Source: Synanceia verrucosa (lineage: Eukaryota; Chordata; Actinopteri; Perciformes; Synanceiidae). Taken from it: 64,000 nt of DNA. The notes below the pieces were generated by a model. That model ran no database searches. It saw only the letters and a list, made by a program, of their open reading frames with translations, and was not told the origin of the DNA. Of this stretch, positions 11,546 to 22,679 are shown piece after piece (the stretch's first letter is position 1; each line of letters starts with the position of its first letter). The DNA lies in contig CM056559.1 in assembly GCA_029721515.1 (NCBI GenBank), positions 15,739,001 to 15,803,000 on the forward strand, written 5' to 3'. The translations under genes were made by a program, and so were the position numbers.

Positions 11546-12021
11546 GTAAATTAATTTACAGAGTGTTAAGGTAGAACACATCATGCTAAAATAACCTTAC
11601 TTAATGATGTTTGACCCCAAAACATGACTATATATAATCTACGTCACACTTACTGTAGACTAATGTAGCAGACACTCAATTTGGCTTTTTTGAGTGCATC
11701 TTGATTACAACAAGAAGTATACATGTTCATGTGATGTAGGGGAAATTCAATTTGAACATGTACATGGTACAAGTCCACTCAATTAACATGCATTTTAAAT
11801 AAAACAATCATGAATGACAAGACCTGATTATAATCATCATGATCATGAAAATGTTTCTGCACTTCTTTGCTTTTAAATAAGAAGTCTGATTGAAGTTGGT
11901 ACAATAACTGTTAAAAAATACCCAATGGCATTGGCAGTATTTCACACTGCCCTGCTTCTGTTATCAATGTGATTCCATGCTGTGCAACCTTCTTGCCAGC
12001 ATTCTAGTACATAAGGGACAT
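11546..12021. other. Non-coding, no gene seen
   Basis: AT-rich flank between LINE copy A and the SINE, with no motif recognised. Confidence 0.5.
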
Positions 12022-12402
12022 AAGAAGAAGAATTCCTTTATTTGATCCCTCAATATATTTGATCCCTCGAGGGATCAATATATATTGATATATTGATCCC
12101 TCGAGGGATCAAATATAGGAAGAAATTACATTTCACTCTGTTAGTATATGTTTTTCTTTTGCACATTACACACACAAGTTATGAGGAAAGGTGTCAGAGT
12201 GAGGGGGCTGCCCCTTATCCAGGCACCCGAGCAGTTGGAGGTTCAGTGCCTTGCTCAAGGGCACCTTGGCAGTGCCTCGGAGGAGGAACTGGCACCTCTC
12301 CAGTTACCAGTCCACTCTCCAGACTTGGTCCGACCTGGAGTTGAACTGGCGGCCCTCCAATTCCCAGTCCAAGTCACTACAGATTGAGATACTGCCACGC
12401 CA
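12022..12402 (-). mobile_element. tRNA-derived SINE, full length with expanded tail
   Basis: On the minus strand the head GGCGTGGCAGTATCTCAATC starts at 12402, with A-box and B-box-like segments. It is followed by a central 'AAGGTGCCCTTGAGCAAGGC' block and ends in 'GGGATCAAATAAAGG' plus (TTC)n. It is the same family as 5847-6019. The last 70 bp are rearranged into repeated palindromes (12059-12112). Confidence 0.75.
12059..12112. repeat. Two perfect 20-bp palindromes in the SINE tail
   Basis: TTGATCCCTCGAGGGATCAA occurs at 12059-12078 and 12093-12112. Each is its own reverse complement, and a third half-unit lies just upstream (about 12041-12051). They probably arose by inverted copying of the 'GAGGGATCAA' tail word. 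Confidence 0.85.
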
Positions 12403-12427
12403 ATGATAATAATAATATAACAATTGC

Positions 12428-13199
12428 TGCGTTTGCATGAGAGCTTTAATTCCGAATAAAACAAATTTAATTCTGAATAAAAATTGATTCTGATTTAAAA
12501 AGACCATGTAAACACTTAATTCCGAATGAAAATGATTGTTCAGAATTAAACTTAATTCCGAAGTAAGTGGGTAGTTTATTCCACTTTTAAAGCTGAATTA
12601 ATTTAATTCTCTTTCATGTAAATGTTTATTCTTCTTAAAGTTTATTCTGATCAGTCAGTGCATGCTCGTAAGAAGAAAAAGCAGAAGCAGCAGCACCAGA
12701 AAAGATTCAGTTCTTGCTTCGGACTTTCATCCACTGCTCTTTGGATTTGCGAATGGGACATGGGAGTGGGCTGAATAAGCCGTTTGTCTTCTTCCTCCCT
12801 TTTCCGACACTCTTCTCTTCTCCTCCTCAGCTGGCATACGTGAAGCGTGATAATATTCTTGAGCTGCTGCTTAAAGAGTAGGCATATTTGACTGCGTGTA
12901 ATATGTTTGTGTCCATGGCGTAACGTTAAACCGAAATGACAAAAAAAATCAGGAGCCAGCTGGGGTGTGTTTTCTTCCGGTAGACAGTAATTACGTAACT
13001 GCACCCACTGTCCAATCAGACCCCTTCCCGACCGCCAGACATTGAGCGGAATTAAATAAAGGCAACATTTAACATGTTGTCCATGTAAACCTCAATTCGG
13101 AATTATTATTTCGATGTAAACTTGAAGGAGAATATTTTAATTCCGAACTATTTAATTCCGAACAATTAGTTCAGAATTAAAAAACATCATGTAAACGGC
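12428..13199. mobile_element. ~770-bp TIR element with AATTCCGAA subterminal repeats
   Basis: Ends are CGTTTGCATG (12430-12439) and CATGTAAACG (13188-13197) in inverted orientation. Both flanking 150-bp regions are packed with AATTCCGAA / TTCAGAATTAA words in both orientations. This is the look of a Harbinger-like or related cut-and-paste element in fish. The middle encodes a 117-codon minus-strand frame (13004-12651) with a basic stretch 'QLRRRREECRKREEEDKRL', possibly a remnant exon. The target duplication could not be fixed. Confidence 0.6.
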
Positions 13200-13747
13200 T
13201 ACTGTTGCTTGCATTTTTGTTTTTGTTGTGGCTCCGTGGTGCACTTAACGTCTGCATCTTTCTCGCAGTGATTTTCAGAGTAATAGTACCATATTCATGA
13301 CTAAAATGTTGATGTTAAATCTTTCTCTTTCTCTGGCAGACGTACCAAAGCGCTGATGTAGATATTGGCAACCCCTTTCACCACACACACACACGCAGCG
13401 CAGAAATATCTTTTGGATTGCTATCAGATTGTGTGTGGCAACATTAACTCTAACACACTGATAAGGTCAGCTATGTATAGAAACAACTCTCATGTCTTCA
13501 ACAGTGCAGCACATTTTACACCTGCTTCTCCCACACCTTAAATCACAGATGCAATTACCTGTGTTAAAGTGGTCAGTATGAAATGATAAATCAGTGTCCA
13601 TGTCTGTAAATTTCCATTTCCTACTCTATGTTGAGATTTTCATTAAAATTTTATTTTTTATCTCATTGTACTTATGTCATTTTGTCTGTGTTGTTGCTAT
13701 TTATTTGTCCTGCTGTTAAAGAGAGCACTGTTCTGTTTTTTCTGTAT
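13200..13747. other. Non-coding, no gene seen
   Basis: Contains a short (CA)n run near 13383-13394. The 98-codon frame beginning at 13674 has no recognisable motif and runs into transposon sequence. Confidence 0.45.
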
Positions 13748-13846
13748 TAGTGATGGGAAGTCCAGCTCTTCAAAGATTTGGCTCTTTTGGCTTGGCTCCC
13801 TTCAAAGAGCCAACTGCTACAGTCCCCCAAAATCGCTCTTAATTTA
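13748..13846 (+). mobile_element. hAT-type terminal fragment
   Basis: Begins TAGTGATGGGAAGTCCAGCT and continues with alternating GGCTCTTT / AAGAGCC words, typical of the ends of a fish hAT family. The Tc1 transposon next to it inserted at a TA inside this fragment, and remnants continue after 15204. Confidence 0.5.
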
Positions 13847-15202
13847 CACTCAACAAAAATATAAATGCAAGACTTTTTATGAGATGAACTCAAAGATTCA
13901 AAATGTTTACCACATACACAATATCACCACTTCTCTCAAATATTGTTCACAAACCAGTCTAAATCTGTGATAGTGAGCACTTCTTTGCTGAGACAATCCA
14001 TCCCACCTCACAGGTGTGCCATATCAAGATGCTAATTAGACACCATGATTAGTGCACAGGTGTGCCTTAGACTGCCCACAATAAAAGGCCACTCTGAAAG
14101 GTGCAGTTTTATCACACAGCACAATGCCACAGATGTCGCATGATTTGAGGGAGCGTGCGATTGGCATGCTGACAAGCAAGAATGTCAACCAGAGCTGTTG
14201 CTTGTGTATTGAATGTTCATTTCTCTACCATAAGCCGTCTCCAAAGGCGTTTCAGAGAATTTGGCAGTACATCCAACCAGTCTCACAACCACGTGTAACC
14301 ACACCAGCCCAGGACCTCCACATCCAGCATGCTCACCTCCAAGATCGTCTGAGACCAGCCGCTCGGACAGCTGCTGAAACAATCGGTTTGCATAACCAAA
14401 GAATTTCTGCACAAACTGTCAGAAACCATCTCGGGGAAGTTCATCTGCATGCTCATCATCCTTATCGGGGTCTCGACCTGACTACAGGTCGTCATCGTAA
14501 CCGACTTGAGTGGGCAAATACTCACATTCGATGGCGTCTGGCACGTTGGAGAGGTGTTCTCTTCACAAATGAATCCCGGTTTACAGTGTTCAGGGCAGAT
14601 GGCAGACAGTGTGTGTGGTGTGGTGTGGGTGAGTGGTTTTCTGATGTCAATGTTGTGGATCGAGTGGCCCATGGTGGCGGTGGGGTTATGGTATGGGCAG
14701 GCATCTGTTATGGACAAAGAACACAGGTGCATTTTATTGATGGCATTTTGAATGCACAGAGATACTGTTACGAGATTCTGAGGCCCAGTTCTTGCATGGC
14801 ATGCTCACCGGACAGGTCACCCATTGAGCATGTTTGGGATACTCTGGATCGGCGAATACAACAGCATGTACCAGTTCCTGCAATATCCAGCAACTTTGCA
14901 CAGCCATTGAAGAGGAGTGGACCAACATTCCACAGTGGCCTTTTATTGTGGGCAGTCTAAGACACACCTGTGCACTAATCATGGTGTCGAATCAGCATCT
15001 TGATATGGCACATCTGTGAGGTGGGATGGATTATCTCAGCAAAGGAAAAGTGCTTACTATCACAGATTTAGACTGGTTTGTGAACAATATTTGAGAGAAA
15101 TGGTGATATTGTGTATGTGAAAAACGTTTTGGATCTTTGAGTTCATCTCATAAAAAAATGGGAGCAAAACCACAAGTGTTGCATTTATATTTTTGTTGAG
15201 TG
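13847..15202 (+). mobile_element. Tc1-like transposon (1356 bp)
   Basis: Starts CACTCAACAAAAATATAAATG and ends with its inverse (..TTGTTGAGTG), flanked by TA at 13845-13846 and 15203-15204, the Tc1/mariner target duplication. The inverted repeats are about 200 bp or longer (13847-14065 and 14955-15202). Both contain the block that reads CACAGGTGTGCC on the left arm and its inverse on the right. The internal gene is deleted and mutated, so the copy could at best be moved in trans. Confidence 0.9.
14124..14960 (+). pseudogene. Tc1-like DD34E transposase, internally deleted
   Basis: A 278-codon frame reads from 'MPQMSHDLRERAIGML' through N-terminal helix-turn-helix remnants and the 'GLTTGRHRNRLEWA'-type region to the catalytic core. 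The first catalytic aspartate in the usual FTDESRF block is Asn here ('FTNESRF', about 14565-14585). The segment with the second aspartate (normally inside a DNARPH block) is missing: sequence jumps from 'YEILRP' to 'CMACSPDRSPIEHVWD' near 14780. The glutamate of 'SPIEHVWD' is kept. The C-terminus is out of frame. Family length is about 340 residues. With two of three catalytic residues lost it cannot cut DNA. Confidence 0.85.
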
Positions 15203-15411
15203 TAGTATTACTTGGAGCCTTCTATTTTACCATTATGTAGGTTTTATGAATGGTTTGTGTTGCTATGCAGTTTCAGTAGTATTTCTTTCACTCTGTGTGT
15301 ACCTTGTGTAGCATAAATAGTGTAGAGCAGATTAGTCAATCATTAATTAATATCAAATTATGTATTTATGAGCAATATCTTTAAGTTATTGATCATAAAG
15401 CAAAAATTGCC

Positions 15412-17283
15412 TTTAATAGTAGAAATTATCAGGACGCCACCCAGTTTTGCTAAAACAGGGAAAACTTGTGAATTTGACATTAATTAATAGTCTCTTAATC
15501 TCAGGGTGCTCCGGAGTTCTTGACCTAGTGAACAGTGATTCAGTTGCTTTATATACACACAAAAATCACATAACCAAGTTCTTTGTAAATGGGATGTTTA
15601 TTTGACAAACTATAACCAGACTACTACTGTAACAGAAAATAACTAATAATAAATTATTAATTTGACAAACTAATGGCACTTTTCCACAGGCGCGGTACGG
15701 TACGGCACGGCTCTACACGGTTGTTGCACTTATCCACTAGTACCTGGTACCTGGTACTAGGTACTTTTTTCGTACCTCCTCAGCCCTGGTTCCAAGCGAG
15801 CTGAAGTGATACTAAAACGCAACGTCAGCTGACTGCCTTACACTGATTGGCCAACAAGTGTCGTCATTGGAAGTGATTAGATGCGGGATATCTGATTGGA
15901 CTGCAAAAGCCAAACACAACTCGACTCCGCCACTTTTAAAACGGCTTTGCTCGCTTCCTTGTTCTCCATTGGTTGTGTTGTTGTTGTTCTTCTTCTTCCC
16001 GGTTGTCTGTGTCGCATGCAAATGAAGTTACGGCAGTTTTGCGCTGCTGTATGACGACCCCGCCCACACTGAAGAGGTACTCAGTTGTAATGGAAAAGCA
16101 ATAAAACTGGGCCGTACCATGCTGTGCCCTTACTGTGTAGTGGAAACGCTCAATAAATGACCAGGCTACTGACAAAAAGTAATAAAATAAAAAAATAAAA
16201 CTAAAATAAAGGAAGACTGATGGTAGATATGACACTGATTCACTATGAATGCAATGGAATGAAGGATTAAACATAAGGAAAGTTTAATTCAATGTGACCA
16301 GTTAAATTCAGTGGTGGTTATCTATACCAAATTAAGAATTAGGCTGTTGTTAATTAAATTTAATTTAGGCTTGGTGCACCGTTCAGCAGTTGAGAGTTTG
16401 AGAGGCATCAGAGAAGACTGTGGAGCAATTTACTATTTTGAATTTAAGTTTGGTGTTTTATTGTTCAGTAAATTTGTTAGATTAAGCTCTAAATTGTGGC
16501 CATTTAATTTGGCATATAATCATCAAACACTTTAATAATCTGAGGATGTATATGCAGTATGCTGGATAGATGGGAGTGAGGAGTGGCTGCAGGTTACGTC
16601 TGGATCTGCTGGATCTCTGCTTGACGCGCTTCATCACCACTGGCTCTTTTGGACATCTGTGGACAGCTCTGGACATCTGTGGACAGCTCTGGACATCTTG
16701 GGTTGACATGGCTCGGCTGACATTGTTTCCATCTCAGTCTCTCTCTTTTCTTTACAGCATAGTCTCTGTGCCCTTGCTTCAATTCCCTCCCTTGGCTGGG
16801 AGGTTGGCTGGATTCTACAGTCTTTTCTTCTTTTCAGTTTCTTCATGAAGGCTGTCTGAGCAGAGGAGCTGGTAAAGGAGCAGAGCAGAGAGGAGAGAGG
16901 GTTTAGAGGCAGGATACAGTTTTTTAGTCATATCTGGAGCATGTTGAAGGTTGTGAAGAGGCTGTTCCATGGCGTGAGGTGCTGGGGCCTGAAGAGGTCA
17001 TGGTGGCGTCTTCAGGGCTATAGTGGATTCACTCCTCCTCCCCCTTCCCAGCATGTGGGAGAGGGAAGACAGAGAAGTAGTGGAGAAGAGGAGAGACCCG
17101 CACTTGACTGACTGAAGGGCTGAAGGAGGGTAGAGAGTGTACTCAGCCCAGCTGAGGCTGTTTTATGGTCTTTGTTGAAGGTCCAGTGGGGGTGTGACCA
17201 CTGGTTCCTCTCCATCCAACAAGTTAGCTGAAATGATATTCTCAGCTCGTTTGCGAACCACGCATCACTAGTCTGTGTTTGTC
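15412..17283 (-). repeat. Unclassified repeat family U, copy 1 (possible solo LTR)
   Basis: Homologous to 30876-32994 (same orientation) and to 55200-55960 (reverse). Shared landmarks on the plus strand are CGCCACCCAGTTTTGCTAAA near the left end, 'GTCTCTTAATCTCAGGGTGC', and a GGACATCTnTGGACAGCTCT minisatellite (16654-16702). On the minus strand the left end reads CTGGGTGGCG..., a shape that could be an LTR/primer-site junction, but no TG...CA borders or target duplication were proven. Strand is given for that hypothesis. No coding capacity. A TAA-flanked MITE sits inside (15674-16153). Confidence 0.55.
15674..16153. mobile_element. 480-bp TAA-target MITE (Harbinger-like)
   Basis: Ends are TGGCACTTTTCCAC and the inverse of TGAGCGTTTCCAC, with TAA on both sides (15671-15673, 16154-16156). 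The empty site is visible in U copy 2 at about 32435-32460 ('TTTGACAAACGAAATGACC'), which confirms the borders. The GGTACGGTACGGCACGG stretch near the left end is typical of these fish elements. A 3-bp TWA duplication is characteristic of PIF/Harbinger. Confidence 0.7.
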
Positions 17284-17400
17284 TGTAGTCTCTTAACCTC
17301 AAGTTATTGGACATAGTATACAGTGTGATTTGATCGTGATTTGTGTTGTTTTATGTACACACAAATCATATTACCAAGTTTTTTTTTTTCATAAAATGAA
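17284..17400 (-). repeat. Second partial start of repeat U
   Basis: 'GTCTCTTAACCTCAAG...CACACAAATCATATTACCAAG' repeats in direct orientation the segment at about 15490-15585. Repeat U is therefore present partly twice here, 1.8 kb apart. Confidence 0.5.
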
Positions 17401-17715
17401 ATAATAACAAAAATCAGATTTATTTGTCATATACATACATATACCAAATTTGTTCTCTGGTTTTCAAAAACTTGCCAATACATGATTAAATTATTTAACC
17501 CATATTAGGAGCAAAAACATGCCAAAAAGAGACAAAGGAAGAACAAGGGTGGCTGTAAATAGGAAGTTCACTACGTTGTGCTATGAGTCTCGCATGCAGT
17601 GCTATGCTGTAAAAGGTTCCCGGTGTAAATGGATGTTGCAAGCAATACGTCGTAATATGTGCGAAAAACGCTGCGCTGCAGTATTGCGGGCGGTGAAAAT
17701 TGAGCTTTAGGGCGC

Positions 17716-17796
17716 AGACAGCAGGAACAGGGGATTTAACTCATGACCCTGGGGTTCAGGGACGCCCACTCTACCAACTGAGCTACAGCCACCCGA
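17716..17796 (-). mobile_element. SINE head / tRNA-like sequence
   Basis: The minus strand reads GGTGGCTGTAGCTCAGTTGG with a following B-box-like GAGTTAAATCCCC. It resembles the tRNA-derived head of a common fish SINE; the body is missing. A cloverleaf does not pair well, so it is not called a functional tRNA. Confidence 0.55.
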
Positions 17797-17938
17797 TGTT
17801 TCACAAATTAAATGTCTATAAGTTACAACCAGAAAATAATTGAGTGAATAATGAAAAAATATGAAAAATCAATGAAAGAATTCAATGTGACTAGGTAGTT
17901 GTACTTTTGTCAACTACATGTTATGCCAGCTCATGTCA

Positions 17939-18692
17939 TGTCATGTTATGCATGTTTTTGTCCCGTGTTTATCATTTATTGTACCTTCTTTTATTTTGAA
18001 GGTAACTGTTTTTCCTCTAGTTTCAGCCACGTCACTTCCTGCCCTTGTGTTTCCCGTGTCTGATTGATAGTGTGCCCACCCCTGATCGTTTCCAGCTGTT
18101 CCCCATTACCTTATGTATTTAATGTCTGTGTTCCCCCAGTCCTGTGCCAGTTCGTCATCATTCATACAACCAGCCATTGCTTTGTGAAGTCAAGTCAGTG
18201 TGTCTATTAGTGAGTCCTGTGAGCTGTGTTTGTTTGTCACTTTGTCTCTCGTCGTGGTCAATGTAGTCAGCCTGTTTTTTTGTTGGTAGCTTTAGATAGC
18301 CCTCACCTTTTGTGAGTGGTTGTTAGTTAGAATTTAGTGTTTCCCTTCCATGTGAATCGCCCTTAGTTTGTAGATAGTAGAGTAGGTTTCTTCCCAGTTA
18401 AGCATTTTTGTATTTAGTAAGTTTATGCTTACAGATCTGTGTGTTATTAGTTTACTTCCTTGAGAAGTGCTTTTATTTTGATAGTCTAGATAGTCTAGAG
18501 AGATATTGCATCAAGTTAGAGTTCTTCCTTCCATTAGAAGTGTCTTTATATGTTTGGTTTCATTTAAGTAGTAGATAGTAGTTGTTCCCTTGCTGATCAA
18601 GTGATTTTTTTTGTTGTTAAATAAATCTTTATTTTACTTTGATACTTTGTTGTGGAGTCGTGCTTTTGTGTCCAGCATGGTGAGTTCTGACA
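17939..18692 (+). mobile_element. Probable 5' LTR of Sushi-like Gypsy element
   Basis: Begins TGTCATG and ends TTCTGACA, about 754 bp, immediately upstream of gag remnants. It contains a TATTTAA promoter-like word near 18116 and an AATAAA polyadenylation signal near 18620, in the order expected for U3-R-U5. Text such as 'CACTTCCTGCCCTTGTGTTTCCC' is typical of fish Gypsy LTRs. The partner LTR was lost. Borders are approximate. Confidence 0.6.
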
Positions 18693-19593
18693 GAACGAAC
18701 TGAACGAACCTGACGGCATCCACGGAAGAGTTTAAGAGAATATTTGACCACAACTAACCAGGAAGGGAGGTGGTGTGAGTGATTAAGAGACTGAGTCAAG
18801 GTAATCGCCCAGTGAATTTCGAGCTCTGGCCAAGGCGTGCGGCTGGGGCAATTCAGCATTGGTTGAGACGCATCTGGACGGACTGTACGACACTATTCTG
18901 GACCACTTACCATCTCATGACGTACCGGAGGATCTGGACTCATTGATATCCATGACAATCAAGATTGATAATTGGCTTAAAGATCGAGGGAGCAGGCGGC
19001 GACTGGTGGGACCACTAAGCAGATCGGGAGGAGGAGCTGATTGCTGATGGGTCAGACTCAGATCTCCGCGGTGGAGCACCAGAGGAGATTACGGCTTCAC
19101 ACAGGTACGGTGTACTGTCAGAGACCTTTCTTGTGTTCAGAATGCATTGACTGACTCTGGGGCAGATGAGACCCTCATGGCTCAGGGGTTAGTGGAACTA
19201 ATGGGAGTTAAAACTGAGCAACTGACCCAGCCACTTGAGGCTACTGCTCTCAATGGCTCCAAACTGTTTCAAGTCATGTTAATTACCGAGCCTGTGGAGA
19301 TTTGCATTGATAATCACAGAGAGAATGTTCACTTTCATGTTTTTGAGGCAAACCACCATTCACTGGTACTAGGCTTTTCTTGGCTCAAATTACACAACCC
19401 TATCATAGACTGGGGTACTGGTGCTATTAAATGCTGGGGGGAATGGTGTAAGAGGCATTGTTTGGGTAGTAGGAGCTCTGGGGGAGGGACAATAGGAGCA
19501 GTAACCACCTTAACCTCATCCTCAGCTAGCGTCCCACCCTCTGATAACGGTGATCTGTCTCTAGTTCCCCAGTGCTATCATGACTTAGCCTAG
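18693..19593 (+). pseudogene. Sushi-like Ty3/Gypsy gag remnant and protease
   Basis: Gag survives in pieces: 18859-19047 encodes 'VPEDLDSLISMTIKIDNWL', matching the end of chromovirus capsid. Most of capsid and the zinc knuckle are deleted. From 19141 a 148-codon frame encodes an aspartic protease with the active site 'TDSGADETLM', a flap region and 'HHSLVLGFSWLKLHNPIIDW', as in Sushi-ichi-type elements. The protease would process the Gag-Pol polyprotein. The frame stops at 19591-19593, before reverse transcriptase. It is non-functional. Confidence 0.75.
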
Positions 19594-21002
19594 GTTTTTG
19601 ATAAAGGCATCGCTCCTATGACTGCACCATTAAACTCCAGCCAGGAGCAGTCCTGCCCAAGGGCCACTTGTATTCCATCTCGGCGCCTAAGAGAAAAACC
19701 ACGGATGACTACATATAGTCATTCCTGGGGGCAGGACTCATTCGCCCGTCATCATCATCAGTGGGTGAAACACCTACTACCTGGTAAGAATCAGAGAAGG
19801 GGATGAGTGGAAAACTGGGTTTAATACCCCATCGGGACATTATGAGTATCTTGTAATATCTTTTGGCTTGGTTAATGCACTGGGGGTTTTTCAGAACCTC
19901 GCCAATGACGTGCTAAGAGACTTCCTGAACATTCTCATTTACTCTGATGACAAGGATGCCCATGTTATTCATGTCCACCAGGTTCTCCTCAAGTTTGTCA
20001 AGGCAAAGAAATGTGAATTTCACACCGAGTCCATATCTTTCCTGGGCTTTATCATAGCCCCTGGATTGGTACAGATGGACCCAGCCAAAGTAAGTGCTGT
20101 TGCAGAGTGGCCGGTTCCGGATAACCGCAAAAACGTTCAGCAATTCCTCAGATTTGCTAAATTTTGTAGACGGTTTATTCGCAACTTTAGCGCCGTGGCT
20201 GCGCCTCTGCATATATTAACATCTCCACTCACCAGGTTCCAGTGCCAGTGGACACCAGCAGCAGATGGCTTTCAGGATGCTGAAACGGTTCACCACGTCT
20301 CCCATCCTGTCGGTCCCAGACCCGCCAAGACAGTTTGTTGTGGAGGTGGACGCTTCCAATGATGGGATCGGGGAGGTGCTTTCACAGAGGTCGGAAAAAG
20401 ACAGTAAGATGCATCCATGTGCCTTTTTGTCCAAAAACTCGACCAGAGCTGAAAAGAACTATGATATAGGAAACAGAGAGCTGCTGGCTGTTATAATGGC
20501 GCTAGAAGAGTGCCGTCACTGGCTGGACGGAGCCCAGCAGCCGTTCCTGGTATGGACAGACCAAAAAACCTGCAGTACGTACGCCAGGCTAAAAGATTGA
20601 ACTCCAGACAGACTCGGTGGTCCCTGTTTTTTAACAGATTAAATTTTTCTCTCTCCTACAGGCCAGGAGCACAGAACGGCAAACCGGACACCCTCTCCCG
20701 GCTGTTCGACCCTGAGCCTGTCGCCAAGGAACTTGAACCCTTCCTGCCACTTAACCGGGTGGTAGGAGCGTTCACCTGGTGAATAGTGTCTGAGGTAAAG
20801 CAAACTAACGGTGTGAACCCGCCTCCCAGGGGCTGCCCTCCCAACCGGCTGTTCGTGCCTTATATCTCTCTGCTTAACTGCCATTCTGCTGTCAAACATA
20901 CTGTGTTTTTCATTCAGCATCAGTTCTGGTGGGTGGCAATGGAAAAGGATGTCAAGGAATATGTGGAGGCATGCCCGGTCTGTGCACAAAGCAAGTCATA
21001 CA
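19594..21002 (+). pseudogene. Sushi-like Gypsy pol remnant (RT, RNase H, integrase start)
   Basis: Frames at 19618, 19868, 20265, 20510 and 20786 join to a Gypsy pol. Reverse transcriptase shows 'SGHYEYLVISFGLVNA' and then 'FLNILIYSDDKDAHVIHVHQ': the block that should hold YLDD is deleted, leaving an unrelated YSDD. Palm-to-RNase H linker is 'SFLGFIIAPGLVQMDPAKV'. RNase H has 'FVVEVDASNDGIGEVLSQ', 'NYDIGNRELLAVIMALEECR' and 'KPDTLSRLF'. The integrase begins with its zinc-binding end 'CPVCAQSKS' and is then cut at about 21002, where LINE sequence starts. At least four frameshifts or stops make it dead. Confidence 0.8.
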
Positions 21003-21350
21003 TAAACTGTTTCAGTCCCTCCCCTCTGGCAGGAGGCTGCGGTCCAACCAACCTCACAACATAAGCACAGTTTCTTCCCCATTCCGACTGGCATCATCAA
21101 TAAGGTCTGTGGTCCACCCTCCCTCCACTAGCTGCATAGCACATTTATGAATATTTGCACCTTCTGTACAGTTCTTGTCTTGGTTTATCTGCCATATTGC
21201 ACTGTTTTTGTCTCTGTTTTTTTACCAGATAAACAGAGTTTTTGCATATTTCTTTTTAGTCACTTTGTTATCTTTAGTTCTTCTCTGCATTACTTTCACG
21301 TTTTACATATTTATATGTATATAGTGGAAACTTGCGCGTCAATAAACTTG
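21003..21350 (+). pseudogene. LINE 3' end (Rex1/L2-group)
   Basis: Directly fused to the integrase fragment. It encodes 'LFQSLPSGRRLRS', the late ORF2 motif of this LINE group, then a T-rich 3' UTR ending at 'CAATAAACTTG'. There is no target duplication at the left border, so the junction is a truncated insertion or a recombination point. Confidence 0.55.
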
Positions 21351-22679
21351 TTTTCTGTTTATTGTCTGCTTGGTCTTTCTGATCTTCTTAACTGAGGCAT
21401 AAGCTGGTCCACCAAAAGAATAAACACCACAGTGCAAACAGAGCAAAGAAATGCTCTTCTTAAATGGGTCATAGAATTGTGTTCTTTCATTACAACCTGG
21501 TTCAAGACATTATAATTATATTACATATATTTACAGGAGGAAGCACACAAAGGTGTGGAAAGGGGTGTTTTACTGATGTGCACATGGTCTTTTGAGCTGC
21601 TCTAATGAATGGTGACTTGCATGACAACTTGACATGGATGATTGTAAATGGACTGTCAGCATTCCAAATGGGAACTTGTAGTTGCAAATAAATGTCGCAA
21701 ATCAAAAAAATAGCTTAGGCTGAGTGTTCATGTCAGCAGTCATGGTTAACATGTCGTGCCAGGGGCACAAGTAACAGAAAGACAATGATTGAGTGAGGCC
21801 TATTTAAATACTTCCTGTCTATGGAATTTAAGTTCCCTTAAGATAAACATGAGTATAGGGGATTTAAGTTTTTAAGCAGCATTTCACTGCCTTGATTCCT
21901 GAATCCACACCTCCAAGAGAGAAGCTCTTGACCTCTGAAGAATTTGTTCAACCCAAAATAAAGACTTAAAACTTACATTATTGATATTTAGAAGTAAATT
22001 GTTCAAACTGAAGTCTTTATTTCTTAGTGGTAGTTGGATGTTGACTGCATATGACCCTCCAGCATTGCAGTAAGATGTCCCACATTGTCCCACACAAACA
22101 TAATATTTGACTCACATGTGGCTTGTTAGCAGTTCTGAAACAATGATTTTCAACAAATAAAAATATTACAGTCGACCAGTGGCTGGCGTGGGGAAAATTT
22201 CTGAGGAAGCCAAGTGAGACACAACCTCTAACCTGTGCATGTTTTACGGAGGTGGGGGAAGAAAATTGTATGTTGCCGTTTATATGTTGCGATTTCCCGT
22301 GGTCAGATGAACTATTAGATTGCGCAGCATCATTTCACCAGGACTTACACATGCTTATCTCACTTATCTTATCTCGTGAGTGAGTAGGCTTTGCCATACT
22401 TCAAATATCTATCAAACATAACCCATTGCAATTAAACACTCTATATTTTGCTCCTAAAAGCACAGACACAAATTATGAAATACACAGAACACATTTGAAC
22501 TATAGATGGTCAATTATATTAATGTTTATAAACCGGCGTGTCTAATCTTACTCTAGCTCTCTTCCAGGCAGAGCCACGTCATCGCCACCGCACTTGCCAG
22601 AGGATGACACCCTCATTATCTTACATGTCCAATAAATGTCCAATTAGGACATCTGTCTAAGTAATTACAAAAAAAACTA
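21351..22679. other. Non-coding, no gene seen
   Basis: AT-rich sequence without recognisable repeats or coding motifs. Confidence 0.5.

Noticed and set aside
12651..13004. Complete gene inside the 770-bp TIR element
   Set aside because: Only a basic stretch is suggestive; no transposase motif, so kept as a note in the element.
16482..16848. Overlapping frames with repeated 'CPQMSRAVHRCP' or 'GHLWTALDICG' peptides
   Set aside because: They are translations of the GGACATCT minisatellite in repeat U, on both strands.
17519..17710. 63-codon basic, cysteine-containing frame starting 'MPKRDKGRTRVAV'
   Set aside because: Short, no family match that I know, no splice or promoter context; treated as chance.
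17716..17796. Functional tRNA gene on the minus strand
   Set aside because: A- and B-box-like words are present, but stems do not pair well and the sequence matches a SINE head better.
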